From NCBI GenBank assembly GCA_023376005.1, contig CM042151.1, forward strand, positions 75,250,829 through 75,314,828: a stretch of 64,000 bases of DNA, read 5' to 3'. The stretch comes from Doryteuthis pealeii (taxonomy: Eukaryota > Mollusca > Cephalopoda > Myopsida > Loliginidae). The notes under the pieces are model-generated. The model was not told the DNA's origin and did not search any database. It saw only the letters and a program-made list of their open reading frames with translations. Both the position numbers and the translations under genes were made by a program. Below, piece after piece: positions 9,196 through 19,449 of this stretch (its first letter is position 1; every line of letters begins with the position of its first letter).

Positions 9196-10458
9196 ATGGA
9201 CAAATTTTTTAAGTGCAAAATTTGTGGATCAATATTCTACAACACATGGAATTTGAAGCGGCATATTCGAACACACACTGGAGAGAAACCATTCTTTTGT
9301 GAAGAATGTGGATCTTCATTTGCAAGCAGTCAGAACCTAAAGGTTCATACAAGAATTCACACAGGAGAGAAACCGTACAAATGCGATGTCTGTGATGCGG
9401 CATTTGCCTGCAGTTCAAACCTTAAGGTCCACAGTAGAACCCACTTAGGAGAAAAACTGTATTCTTGTGAACTTTGCGGAACCGCATTTACGCATAACTC
9501 TAGTTTAAAACGTCACATGAGGACACATACTGGGGAGAAACCCTACACTTGTGAGGTTTGTGGAGTTGCATTTGCCTACAGCTCAAGCCTTAAAGATCAT
9601 GCAAAAACACACACTGGAGAAAAATCATTCAACTGTGCAACTTGTAAGACAACATTTACATGTAGTTCGGAACTTAATAGTCATATGAAAACACACAAAG
9701 GAGAAAAACAATTTCCATGTGAAGTTTGTGGGTCTGCATTCACACGCAGTTCACATCTTGAAAGTCATATGCGGACACACACCGGTGAGAAACCATTTCC
9801 TTGTGATATTTGTGGCTCTGCATTTTCATGCAACTCTCATCTAAAAAGTCACATGCGGACACACACAGGGGAGAAACCATATGCATGCGAGGTTTGTAGT
9901 TCTGCATTTACATGCAGTTCAAGTCTAAAGCGTCACATGGTAACGCACACAGGAGAAAAACCATTCAAGTGTGAAGTGTGTGGAATGTTGTTCTCACGAA
10001 GTTCAAGTCTTAGATATCATATGAAATTACACTTAGGGGACAAGCCCTTCGCTTGTGAAGAGTGTGGAGCAGCCTTCATTTCCAGTTCTCTTTTGAGATA
10101 TCACATGAGAATACATACAGGCGAGAGGCCCTTTCTCTGTGATGTCTGTGGTTCAGCTTTTACCTGCAGTTCAAGCCTGACTGGTCACATGAGAATACAC
10201 ACAGGAGAAAAACCCTTCAAATGTGATGTTTGTGAAGCTGCATTTACATGCAGTTCGGGATTGAAATGTCATATGCGGACACACACGGGAGAGAAACCCT
10301 TCCCATGTCAGATTTGCGGATTTGCATTTACGCGCAGTTCGCATCTGAAACGTCATTTAAAAACTCACAATATTGTAAATCCTAAATCATCTGAAAGTGC
10401 ACCAAAGAACTCTTTTCCTTCAAATACTGTGGTGTCATCTACAACACCATTAACTTAA
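9196..10458 (+). CDS. C2H2 zinc-finger protein, 14 tandem fingers, single open exon
   Basis: The 420-residue ORF consists almost entirely of zinc fingers. Fourteen C-x2-C-x12-H-x3-H fingers follow one another at an exact 28-residue period from residue 5 to 391 (first Cys at 7, 35, 63 and so on to 371). They are joined by TGEKP-type linkers, with variants such as LGEKL, KGEKQ and LGDKP. A short Ser/Pro/Thr-rich tail (392-420) follows. This architecture is that of sequence-specific nuclear DNA-binding proteins; no KRAB, BTB, SCAN or other effector domain is visible, so the target and activity are unknown. The ATG sits in a good context (A at -3, G at +4). The same frame is open upstream only to a TGA at 9109 and has no other Met there, so this start is the natural one. 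The fingers are more similar to one another at helix positions than usual (many xSSxL helices), and six have Cys at helix position -1. A poly-A tract lies just before the start. It is not broken by any stop or frameshift. Confidence 0.93.
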   Translation: MDKFFKCKICGSIFYNTWNLKRHIRTHTGEKPFFCEECGSSFASSQNLKVHTRIHTGEKPYKCDVCDAAFACSSNLKVHSRTHLGEKLYSCELCGTAFTHNSSLKRHMRTHTGEKPYTCEVCGVAFAYSSSLKDHAKTHTGEKSFNCATCKTTFTCSSELNSHMKTHKGEKQFPCEVCGSAFTRSSHLESHMRTHTGEKPFPCDICGSAFSCNSHLKSHMRTHTGEKPYACEVCSSAFTCSSSLKRHMVTHTGEKPFKCEVCGMLFSRSSSLRYHMKLHLGDKPFACEECGAAFISSSLLRYHMRIHTGERPFLCDVCGSAFTCSSSLTGHMRIHTGEKPFKCDVCEAAFTCSSGLKCHMRTHTGEKPFPCQICGFAFTRSSHLKRHLKTHNIVNPKSSESAPKNSFPSNTVVSSTTPLT

Positions 10459-10481
10459 ATATTTCCAAATTTTTTAGGCTT

Positions 10482-10487
10482 ATTAAA
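10482..10487 (+). terminator. Possible polyadenylation signal (ATTAAA) after the zinc-finger ORF
   Basis: ATTAAA lies 24 nt after the stop codon and is followed by a T-rich stretch. Nothing closer resembles AATAAA. A later AATAAA at about 11005 lies inside a mariner-type element, so it is a less natural end. Confidence 0.3.
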
Positions 10488-10588
10488 TACATTATTTTTT
10501 TAGATATCCGTCTAATATCTAAATGAAAACATGTTCTTTGTTTTTTGTTGTTTTTTTTTTAAACTGTTTACCAAAATCTGCATAAGTA

Positions 10589-11495
10589 CAAGGTATGTCC
10601 AAAAACATATTGCTATCCTCAACATCAAGGTGTGCCAATAGTATGGATTCCCTTGACCCTTTCTAGCCATCCGTCCCTATCACACTTGGTAAGTCCTTTT
10701 GACACTGTGTCTGTCTGATGATTCAACTATTCTTCCCCAACTATGGGTAAAGAGTTGGGCAGACTGGATTTTTTTAGCCTTGGCACAGTGGTCTAAAAAA
10801 GGAAAACTCTGTTGTACTCTGCTTAAAAGTCAAATCCTGCATATGGTGAAGGGATTGCAAAAAAATACATTAACAATGTGAACATCATTTGTTCTCATGG
10901 AAGAAAGTCATCCAAATTTTGGATTATCCCTGTGGATTTCTTCATGATTTGAAACACTGGTAACAAGACAAAATTATTGTTAGTAACAGATTCGTGAATA
11001 CATGGAATAAACTACCATCATCAATAGTGAATGCCCCATCTCTAAAGTCCTTCAAGGCAATGTTAGATAATCTGTGGAAAGATTATAAATATTCTGTGGA
11101 ATTAAGATGAATGTTTATAAGGAACAGCTGACAGGTCTCAGACCTAATATACTAGCTGAAAGGATATTATTATTATTATTATTCCACTTGTAAAGTTGCT
11201 TATGACTCGAGCAATCCTCCCATAGCCCTGTTACAACATCAAAGTCTGTAAAAGTTTTTCCTAATTTGAAACAGAATTTCATTCAAACCTGTTGCTTTTC
11301 AATTATTCAACTTGTAGAAAAAATAACAAGTACACAATGCACGTTTATTCCAGCTCGTTAGTTTAAATACTAATTAATATGGCATGATGCAGTTTTAATA
11401 CATAAAGATCAAGGTTAATGCTGTACAAAATCCAATACCAAGATCTGTTGCTGACATGCTGGTTTAAGTTTGGTTTTATTTTTGGACACACCTTG
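10589..11495. mobile_element. Mariner-type element remnant with CAAGGTGTGTCCAAAAA ends
   Basis: CAAGGTATGTCCAAAAAC at 10589 is matched in reverse by TTTTTGGACACACCTTG ending at 11495, each flanked by TA (10587-10588 and 11496-11497). Such ends and the TA target are typical of Tc1/mariner elements. The interior holds a LINE 3' end (10975-11182) and unassigned sequence; no transposase reading was recognised. It starts 130 bp after the zinc-finger stop codon. Confidence 0.65.
10975..11182 (+). pseudogene. 3' end of a second LINE type, with (ATT)n tail
   Basis: An open stretch from about 10978 to a TGA near 11110 reads NRFVNTWNKLPSSIVNAP and continues SLKSFKAMLDNLW. This is typical of the extreme C terminus of CR1/Jockey-like reverse transcriptases. 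A short 3' UTR and (ATT)n at 11167-11182 follow, as in LINEs that end in a microsatellite. It is nested in the mariner-type element at 10589-11495. Confidence 0.7.
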
Positions 11496-11504
11496 TAGAT
11501 ATAT

Positions 11505-11795
11505 ATATATTTACCAACCCCTCCGCATGAGCAGGATGTGACAAAAGGTCAATTTCTTAAGCGGAGTTCAACAGGTTTGAATTCAGAATTTTCCTTCTCT
11601 TAGACCAGTTGCTTAACCAAGGTTAAAGAGCCCAGTCTGCCCTACTATTTATCCATAGCTGCAGGGAGAGTAGGATTCATACCTTTCCCAAAGGTATTAG
11701 CACTAAGTGAAATGCAATTACCACATCCAGGATTTGAACTCGGGGTGACAAGTCCATTTCCCATGACTTTAACCATTATACCATGTGCTTCCAAC
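11505..11795 (-). mobile_element. tRNA-derived SINE family D, minus strand, with both pol III boxes
   Basis: The minus strand gives an A-box-like TATAATGGTTAAAGTCATGG (plus 11760-11779) and a B-box-like GAGTTCAAATCC (plus 11730-11741) at tRNA spacing. A body of about 230 bp follows. It is the most complete copy of this family. Confidence 0.75.
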
Positions 11796-12134
11796 ACAAC
11801 CTTGTCTATATAGAAGAATAAAAAAGAATAATTGCAAGTAAGTTTTTGGTAACCTACAAAAAGTTATTTGGATTATTCGGACTATTGTCCTTACCTTTAT
11901 TGTTATCTGTACAATGTTTCGGTCAATGTGCCCTCCGGCCTTCGTCAGGTATTTCTTGTCGGACTCATTCAGACTGAAGGTTCCTGAGTTCAAGAAGAAA
12001 TTATCAAGCCTCATCTAAAAAAATTTAGAGAAATACTACAAAAAGTTAATGAACTCTTATTTTGTATAACTTATTTTTGCTTTTATTTTTTTAAAATTTT
12101 CTTATGCTCTATCATTTTGAACATACTCAATGTT

Positions 12135-12228
12135 ATGGACTTGTCAGGAGGTATGACCAATAAGGACGAGAGGTGAGAGAAAGTCATGGGAATCTGTGCT
12201 GTCAGAATGACCTGATGATGATTTATAT
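12135..12228 (+). repeat. Family E repeat
   Basis: GACCAATAAGGACGAGAGG, GGGAATCTGTGCTGTCAGAA and TGATGATGAT match two other copies (21835-21990 and 24760-24895), all on the same strand and each running into (GAT)n. Confidence 0.55.
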
Positions 12229-12262
12229 GGCAAAGTCTGTCCAGAAAGTATCCAGCCATTTA
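12226..12262 (+). mobile_element. Mariner-like end fragment
   Basis: AAAGTCTGTCCAGAAAGTAT followed by CCAGCC resembles the terminal sequence of mariner elements. Only about 35 bp remain before unrelated sequence begins, so the call is weak. Confidence 0.3.
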
Positions 12263-12310
12263 CTATTAAACTTACCTTTCCCTACCAAAAGTTGCTAGTC
12301 TTGGTCAATG

Positions 12311-13010
12311 GTATGGGTAATTCCATGTCAAATCATCCAGGCCATGTCACCCACCCACTTCAATTTTTTCCATGTGTGGACTATATCAACATTAGACAAC
12401 CCCCAAAATCTGAGCTTCCAATTCAAAAAATTGGCAGAGTTATCTCGATATTTAGCTCTCCAAATATGGGTGGGGGTGCAAAAATGGCGACATCTATTTT
12501 TGTCGGTAAAATGAGTTCTAGAGCTTACCTACTAAAAATTGGTTTCTAAAAGCATCTTTGCCCAATGAATCCAAAAATGCTATCAAAAAAGTCTTAAACA
12601 TAACCAATTTTAAGTTATTAATGATTTCTGATTTGAAATATTTTAACTGATGTTGTAGCTTCGGTTCTGAGCAAAAATCAAACTATCTTTTTTTTTTTTT
12701 AACTTTAAGACTTTTTATAGCATTTTTGAATTCCTTGGCAAAAATGCTTTTATAAAACAAATTTTAGTAGGGAAACTCTAGAACTCACTTTACAGACAAA
12801 AATAGATTATATGCCATTTTTCACCAACCCCACCAAATTTGGAGAGCTAAAAATTGACATAACTCCACCAATTTTTGTAATTGGAAGCTCAAATTTTGGG
12901 GATTGTCTAATGTTAATATAGTCCACTTCTGGAAAAAATTTCAGAAAAATTGAAGGGAGTAGGTGACAATTTTACTTTTTCTGGATGATTTGACATACAA
13001 TTACCCATAC
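12311..13010. mobile_element. Foldback element with roughly 300-bp inverted arms
   Basis: Left arm 12311-12600 and right arm 12701-13010 are inverted copies with moderate divergence, around a 100-bp AT-rich centre. The termini read TGGGTAATT...AATTACCCA with TA immediately outside on both sides, which fits a Tc1/mariner-type TA target. No transposase is encoded; the open frames at 12292-12549 are chance. Confidence 0.8.
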
Positions 13011-13184
13011 ATAAGTACTCCCCATGATACCTTACTTATTACATCATTCCTTCTACTCTTCAAAATTGTCTGCAAAATCCTCTTTTGGGATCACCATCAG
13101 CTGCTTCATCCCATTCTCCATAATCTTGTCCATAGTGTTTCAATATCAATTTTAGTTTTGGGAAAAGCTAGAATGTTATATACC

Positions 13185-13625
13185 CCTTTACTCAGGTATA
13201 TAATGACGAAAGAGACAGAGTATGAGAGATGATGAGGGGTTCTTAGTTGTTTTTTCAGTCTACTTGTTCCTGCTGCTAAATTGTCGGCCATTTCCTCAGG
13301 GCTGATTTTGTGGGTTGTTTCTCTGGGTTGATTTTACTTGTTTGGGCTGGTCATCTCTTGCTTTGATAAATTAACAAGCCTTTGTTGTTTTTCTTTAATT
13401 TTTTTTATTAAACAACCTCAATTCACAAGGATTCCCAAAACCACGTGGTGAGAAGTGACTTTTGAGAGGACATCCTCTCTCGTCGAGTAACTAGTCACAA
13501 CTAAACTAAACTCTTAAAATTGTCACATGTCACATTTCACCACAAATCAATCACTGGGGTAATTTTCCACTCAACCCCTGTTATTTTGAATCTAACAAAC
13601 TTTGATTCAAAATTTATCTGACTAC
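13185..13625 (+). repeat. Family F repeat, unclassified
   Basis: It shares GATGAGGGGTTC, GTCGGCCATTTCCTCAGGGC, CTTTTGAGAG-type and ACAAACTTTGATTCAAAATT with 18350-18835 in the same order. No coding region or terminal repeat was found. Confidence 0.65.
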
Positions 13626-14049
13626 AGTATGTACATAATTCATAAGCTACCTATGAATTATGTAACAAGAAGTCATAGGGATCTAAATCTGGACTATATG
13701 GAGGGAAGTGACAGTCCTGGGTTCTATAATGTTTTGCCAGTAAAAACTCATGTACAAAACAAAACAAGAACCTATTCGCTCAATCACTGGGAATACAACC
13801 ATTTTATAATATAAAGACTGTGAAACCCCTCAGGAGAGTAACTCTTCTTGTGGGCATAGTAAAGTTTCCTCTGGTTAGATGTCAAGTTACATCTTTTAAA
13901 AAAATGAAGTTGTTTTTATTCAAGAAATATTATATTTGATATTTTTCTTGGCATAATGAAATTGAAAATATTTTTGGAAAATGAAATAAGATCATATTCA
14001 TTGCATTACTTATATTGTTTACTGTACAAATTATAAAATTTCAGATTAC

Positions 14050-14650
14050 TTGCAGCCCTGTTAGCAGGGAATAGAACACACTGGCTACATCTCCTGCAGA
14101 GGGTTAAGACCCCTAAAAAGGGATGTTCTGGGCATGCAATTGAACTGCATTTGATGGTGAGGCTCCAGTTCTGGAGATCTGGAAAGTGTGGAGTACTCCT
14201 TCACTGCCACTACTCCCTGTTCGACTCTGACTTGGAATGGTAGTACCTTTGGTTGGTTGGTTGTTTGTTTTGTTTTACAGTATATTAACCCTGAGTTGGG
14301 TCATTTAATACTGAATCAAGTAATTTTTGATAAAGGACTCAAGTTGCTCATAGTACCTGATGTTGCTTAAGTGCTCACCAAATTAAGTATTGAATAAGTT
14401 CATCACTGCTTAACTTTGGTGATCTAGCAGGAACCAGTGCTTTCAGCATGACTTGACCGTAATATGGTAGTACCTGTTAGGGTCCAAACTATAGGTCAAA
14501 TAAATCTGTTTAAGAATTATTTGTATCTGATAGAACCATGTGCTGAAGAAACCTCTTAAGAAATAAATACACAAAAAATGAATGCAATTCACTAACATCT
14601 AGGCATAAAGTAACCCTAGACAAGTTGACATGCCATTAAAATCAACCAGT
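14050..14650 (+). mobile_element. Family A repeat, near complete, split by a 5S-derived SINE
   Basis: Head (14050-14236), body and tail (14476-14650) are collinear with the other copies once the SINE at 14249-14463 is removed. The SINE is flanked by a perfect 12-bp duplication of the family A sequence ATGGTAGTACCT. The tail carries CTAGGCATAAAGTAACCCTAG and GTTGACATGCCATTAAAATC. Confidence 0.8.
14249..14463 (-). mobile_element. 5S-rRNA-derived SINE, minus strand, inserted in family A
   Basis: Read in reverse it has the same 5S-like head (GGTTCCTGCTAGATCACCAA, AAGTTAAGCAGTGATG) and the same tail (TTAAATGACCCAACTC, GGGTTAATATACTGTAAAAC). It ends in a (AACC)n stretch, seen on the plus strand as GGTTGGTTGGTTG. 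A perfect 12-bp duplication, ATGGTAGTACCT, flanks it at 14237-14248 and 14464-14475. Confidence 0.85.
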
Positions 14651-14791
14651 GAAATCTTGCAAAAACGTTTTTCTTTGGTCTTGAAAAGTAAAACCATTGA
14701 TTGAATAAGCTAGTTTTTCAGTCTTTACAGATGAAACGTTTTACAGTTTTGCTATATACCATCACTGGATCTGACAAAGAATATGGAACAC

Positions 14792-14832
<41 letters not shown>

Positions 14833-15084
14833 AAGTTATATTTTTATTCTTTGTGTGTAGACTGAGAGTTGTCGGTAGAGAATGCACATATACAGGAGCC
14901 TTCATGAGTTCCTGACGGCAAGCGATCTGCTCAACCCAAAGTTCTAAGAGTTTATATAACTCTAACCCAACATGGCCATGCCTCTTTGATCGTGAATCCT
15001 ATGCAGTTTTCCTGTAGACACACCTCCTCGCTCACGCAGCTTGTTTTTATTGGTTATGGGTTACACCTTCACATTTTCTGTGCC

Positions 15085-15345
15085 TATGAGTTATCACTTA
15101 TACCCATCTTCTTCAAAAGTATTTGTTCCATCTTTCTTCTGTGTATAGAATCAAATGCCTTGGAGAAATTTACAAACAAGAGTGTTGCCTTGAGATATTT
15201 TGCATGTACTCCTTTGAGGATTCAATGAATAGTGAGAATCTGAGAACTTGTGAGTCGATTTCTCTGAAAATCATTCTTTTTTTCCTAAGAAATTTCTCAA
15301 TTTCAGGTTGGATATGATTGAGAAACTGGACATAATAAATCTTAG
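15085..15345 (-). pseudogene. RTE-type LINE fragment, minus strand (finger/palm start)
   Basis: In mixed frames the minus strand gives EIEKFLRK, SQILTIH-like and FSKAFDSIHRRKMEQILLKK-like segments, the same region as 18860-19040 of the plus-strand relic. Several indels break the frame. It ends where the sequence at 14900-15085 becomes unassigned. Confidence 0.65.
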
Positions 15346-15579
15346 CAGAACGTGGTTAAAATAGCACAAGACACAAACTCAAAATCTAAATTTTCTCATC
15401 ACTTGTTTTAATCAGTTACCTTTTAACTCCAGCTGAGTATTAAATGCTTCCACACTTCTATCAGATTTCTTTGAAAAAAATTGATTTTTAGGGGGGTAAT
15501 TCAATTATGACATTTTTTAGCAGAATTCAGAATTCATGGGATTTTTTACTAAAAGGAATCACGTATAGAAAATTATGAA

Positions 15580-16062
15580 AAATCTTGATATATTTATTCA
15601 GACTCTTATCTTTATAGAAAAAATGTTTAAATCATTTTTTATCGCTCCATTTTTTCAGATTTCATAAAAATTAAATAGGGGAGGGCCTTGTAAAAAGAAT
15701 ATTTACCCTAATATATTTTAGGAAAAACCTATTTTAAACACAATTTCATCAACAGGTGAATAAGTATCAAAATTTTCATGAAAATTTGACTCTCTTAATT
15801 GAATTTTCATAGAATTTTTTAAAAAGCCACTAGTCATAACTTGTTTTTAGCTATGTTAAATTTTAATTGATTTAATGGTGCAAAAGTGTAAACATTATTT
15901 TCGTTCATAATTTTCATTATTTCCGTAAACTTAAATTTAAAAAAAAAATCAGTTTTTTTAATGTTTCTTTTGTATGGTCCAAAAATTTTGAAGATAATAT
16001 TAACCTTTATTCAAATTTCATTGTGTCAAATATGGGGGGGGGTGACACGGCAGATTGTACAA
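15580..16062 (-). mobile_element. Family H repeat, inverted relative to 4375-4790
   Basis: GCCACTAGTCATAACTTGTT, AGATAATATTAACC and GTGACACGGCAGATTGTAC are the reverse of the motifs in the left copy, with moderate divergence throughout about 400 bp. A G8 run (16034-16041) corresponds to a C run in the other copy. Confidence 0.65.
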
Positions 16063-16284
16063 TACATCCCTACAGGACACTATTATTACCTTGAACTTCC
16101 GGTTTTAGCAACTATATAATAAAAAAAGGTTGAGGTTTTCCACAAGAGACAATCCTATTGGTAAGTGCTAGGGGTTGACGTGATCAGCCGATTGATCCCC
16201 TAAGTAAGGGTCAAATTGAAGTGTTGCATGTCATGGTCTGTTCATCCACCAGGATTCCACCCATTACGGGTCACCACGACCAAC

Positions 16285-16450
16285 AGGTGGCTCCATTGGT
16301 GGGGTTCTTACTCCTTTGCAGAGGTACAGTCGATGTATTCGAAAGTCCCAGGCGACAGGGGTCTCAACATCAAATACAGTTTAGTGTCATACCCCGGAAA
16401 CATTTTTTTTTGGGGGGGAGGGTCTTACCCTTTTGTGGGGTGTGTGGTGA
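16285..16450 (-). mobile_element. Family A head fragment, minus strand
   Basis: The reversed head motifs are recognisable (CAGTTTAGTGTCATACCC, GGTCTTACCC, GCAGAGGTACAGTCGATGTA). Their order is disturbed compared with other copies, so this copy is rearranged. Sequence from 16150 to 16285 is similar in composition but was not assigned. Confidence 0.5.
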
Positions 16451-16539
16451 AAAGTATTTCTCTAGTAAACAAACCACTAAAAGAAAAGCCCAATTTCGTT
16501 TCGGTAAGCCGATTCTCTGTTTTTATATATACCTTCTGA

Positions 16540-16815
16540 TACCGTGCAAGCGTTGGAGGAGGGGACGCGGCGTCGGTCAGCAGGCAGATATAAACAAAAG
16601 AAAAGTGAGGAAGAACAAGCGAAGCGAAGAGGACGAAAATACAGAGGTGGGGACAGATTATTAAATAAGTGAACAGGAGAGAAGGAACGAGTGAAGAGTA
16701 TAGTAGGAAAAGGAGAACGAAGAGAAAAAGAGACAGATTAAATAAAGGGAAAGAAAGAGAGAAAGAACAAGTGCAGAGAAGAGAAGGAAAGAAAGCACGA
16801 AAATAGAGAGACAGG
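16540..16815 (+). repeat. Purine-rich strand-asymmetric tract
   Basis: Almost all bases on the plus strand are A or G for about 270 bp, with scattered AGAGAAGA-type motifs and no fixed period. It contains no stop-free frame of note. Such tracts can form triplex DNA. Confidence 0.6.
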
Positions 16816-17533
16816 CGCAGGTTGTAAACAAATCATTTTCTATTTCATTTTAAATAGTGACTCTCAATCGAAATGACAGTTTCTTTTAAAGTTATTTGTT
16901 GAGCTAAGTCAAATCGCAAGGGATACAGTAAGAGTATTATAAGACCCGCTGACAGGGCGAAGGGATTTATTTTGCATTAAATGTTTTGTAATTAGATTCA
17001 CAAGGGGAAATATTTTACGTACCGTACATGTTCGAAAAAAATTACACAATAAAATACCGGCACTAGCACAACAAACAAAAAGAAAAAAAGAAAAGAAAAT
17101 TTAAACGAAAATGTAAAAAGTAGTTTAAACTAAATTCGTGTCTATATTTTTTAGGACTGAATTTTAACTTTTCTCCATATGTCTATCAAAATAAATCTAA
17201 GAACAACCGCATCTTTTTATTTTCTGTTCTTTTTATTTTTGCTGTCAAAATTGATCTCAGGATTTAAACAATGAAAATTTAACCTTTTTTTATTTATTGT
17301 AATTTGTGTTTTAACTTACCTCCTAAATCGTATTTTCAACTGAAAAAAAAAAAAAAAAAAAGTTTTCCATTTTTGTTGTTTTTTCTTACTTGACACTTAT
17401 CAAATGTCGTCCGTGTTGTTAAACAATTTCAATCAAAAACTATTTTTCAAATTTCCCCCATTTTTGTCTATATTTTATTTCTGTTCCGTTTTGTGGGTGC
17501 TATCAGTTAAATCAAAATTTTACGTTTATTGAA

Positions 17534-17569
<36 letters not shown>

Positions 17570-17575
<6 letters not shown>

Positions 17576-17632
17576 GTTATATCTAAACAGACGCTATAGT
17601 ATATATAGCGTCTGTTTAGATATAATTTCTCT
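17570..17632. repeat. Near-perfect hairpin, 29-bp arms, 5-nt loop
   Basis: AGAGAAGTTATATCTAAACA followed by GACGCTATA (17570-17598) pairs with 17604-17632 with a single mismatch. A run of about 34 A residues (17536-17569) lies immediately to the left. Confidence 0.85.
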
Positions 17633-17954
17633 TTTTCGAAATTTGTAAGAGAGCGCTCGTCAGTAAAGAAACAAAAGTGAAAGCGGTGTAAAAGTTCTAT
17701 TTGTCCCTTTTTAAAAAAAAGTAAATAAAGAAAGCCTTATAACGGGTGTTATGAGTATCAGTATAGATAGTGAACCTTTTGATAATGATAGTTAATAAAT
17801 TTATATATAAAAAACTTTAAAAAACTACAGGCTTACTTATGTTCTGGTTCTATTAGGTAATATTAATATTAAGAATATCAAGTACATTGTGCTGCAAGTA
17901 AACACCTGTTATGTTGAAAACACACATACACAGGTATGTGCATTTTGGATCAAG

Positions 17955-18065
17955 GGAGGTAATAAAAAATAATAATTTTAAAACATTTACCAAAGTGTCC
18001 AATTTTAATGAAATTTTCGGCACTTTATTTATCAATGAGTTAATTTCCTAATGAATAGCTTATTT
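17955..18065 (-). mobile_element. Family G fragment, opposite orientation, diverged
   Basis: AATTTTAATGAAATTTTCGG and TTATTTATCAATGAGTTAA match the left inner arm of the 1644-2798 element. The fragment directly precedes the RTE fragment at 18122. Confidence 0.5.
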
Positions 18066-18121
18066 TATTTTTTTTTAAAATGGTTTTATCAATTATGATT
18101 GTAGGGGGGTAGGGTTTCAAC

Positions 18122-18245
18122 CATTGACACCATATTGATTAAAGAACATGAACTCTGTTTTATCTGAGTTCATGTAGAGACTGATGTCTGTTGCTGCCGG
18201 CTCCAGAAATATGGTTTGAGCTGGTGTATTTACAAGAAACTGCAG
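18122..18245 (-). pseudogene. RTE-type LINE fragment, minus strand
   Basis: On the minus strand, FLVNTPAQTIFLEPAATDI and SLYMNSDKTEFMFFNQ match the segment just after the active site of the same RTE family. The fragment is about 120 bp and bounded by unrelated sequence. Confidence 0.75.
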
Positions 18246-18349
18246 AGATCTCCATTTCTTTCTCATTTCATGGCCTGAGCTACACTACTGGCACAATCAT
18301 AATGATTTTACTTCTCTCTTTCATATCTTCTAATATTCTTATATACCCA

Positions 18350-18835
18350 TTCATATAGATATATAAATGGCAAGAGAGAGACAGGATGAGAAGATGACGA
18401 GGGGTTCATCTACTTTTCTCTGTTTGTCTACTTCGTCAGCCATTTTCCTCAGGGCTGATTTCTCCGGTCTGTTGGGATCTTCTGTGGTTCTATTCAGGCC
18501 AAGGGTCTGCTCATTTCTTATTTATAATTAATACGCAAGACTTGTCATTTTTGTATTAGTCTTTATTAAAAACAACCTTGACCCAAAAGATTTCTTGAAA
18601 CCGCGTGGATGAGAGTTGGCATTTTGAGAGCGACAATCCTTAAACATCTGCTCTCACTGACTGGTTGGCCGGCAACTAACTAAAAACTGATTTCTCTTCT
18701 CACACCTTCCTTCAGCTAATCAGAAGTTGGCGTGCAGGTGAGTGTGAGGTTAAATGCTGTCAATAATGGTAATTTTCCATTTCCTCGTTATTTGAATTTT
18801 TTTAACAAACTTTGATTCAAAATTTAGCTACACAT
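18350..18835 (+). repeat. Family F repeat, unclassified
   Basis: It is collinear with 13185-13625 (GACGAGGGGTTCATC, GTCAGCCATTTTCCTCAGGG, GGCATTTTGAGAG). It ends directly before the RTE relic at 18845, so it may be part of, or inserted into, that element. Confidence 0.65.
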
Positions 18836-18844
18836 CCAACCTAA

Positions 18845-19447
18845 AAATAGAGAAAATCTTTAGAAAAAACCAAAACGGATTCTGCAGAAATTGATCCACA
18901 ACCTCTCAGATCCTGACTATTCGTCACATAATAAAAGGGTTTGAGCAAAGAATCTAGAGGCAACACTGCTATTAGTAGATTTCTCCAAGCATTTGGTTCC
19001 ATACACAGAGGGAAAATGGAACAAATACTACTAGCATACAGTCTCACCAAAGAAACTTTTGCCGCTATAATGATGCTCTACAAAGACACTAAAGCAATGG
19101 TACGCACACCTGATGGTGACACAGATTTCTTTGACATAGCTACTGGAGTCCTACAAGGAGATACATTAGCACTATATATATTTACAATATGCCTAGACTA
19201 CGTACTCTGAACATCATTAGATACCATAAAAGAAAAAGTTTTCACACTAAAAAAGGCAAGAAGCAGACGATATCCTGCACAGACTATGCAGATAACCTAG
19301 CACTTCTTGCAGATACACAGAAAGAACATTGGCCTCTATGTGAATTCCGATAAAACTGAGTTCATGTGTTTCAAAAAGAAATAGGAGACATCTCCACACT
19401 CGACAGTAAGCCTCTAAAGCCAGTAGGACAATTCACATACCTAGTAA
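18845..19447 (+). pseudogene. RTE-type LINE reverse transcriptase relic, plus strand
   Basis: The reading contains FRKNQNGFCRN, STTSQILTIRHIIKGFEQ, then the palm segment with IHRGKMEQILLAYSLTKET and the motif B-like GVLQGDTLALYIF. A frameshifted active site follows at 19285-19296, where YADD has become YADN, so one catalytic Asp is lost. IGLYVNSDKTEFMCFKKK and DISTLDSK then follow in other frames. Stops and frameshifts interrupt it at least four times. The longest open piece is 18941-19210. Confidence 0.88.
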
Positions 19448-19449
19448 GT

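Noticed and set aside
11730..11779. tRNA gene on the minus strand
   Set aside because: A and B boxes are present but the rest of the cloverleaf is not, and the sequence is repeated as a SINE.
12292..12549. Open frames inside the foldback arm
   Set aside because: The equivalent frame is not kept in the other arm, so it is chance.
16216..16664. Open frames of 107 and 147 codons
   Set aside because: They cross a rearranged family A head and a purine-rich tract; no domain or splice context was seen.
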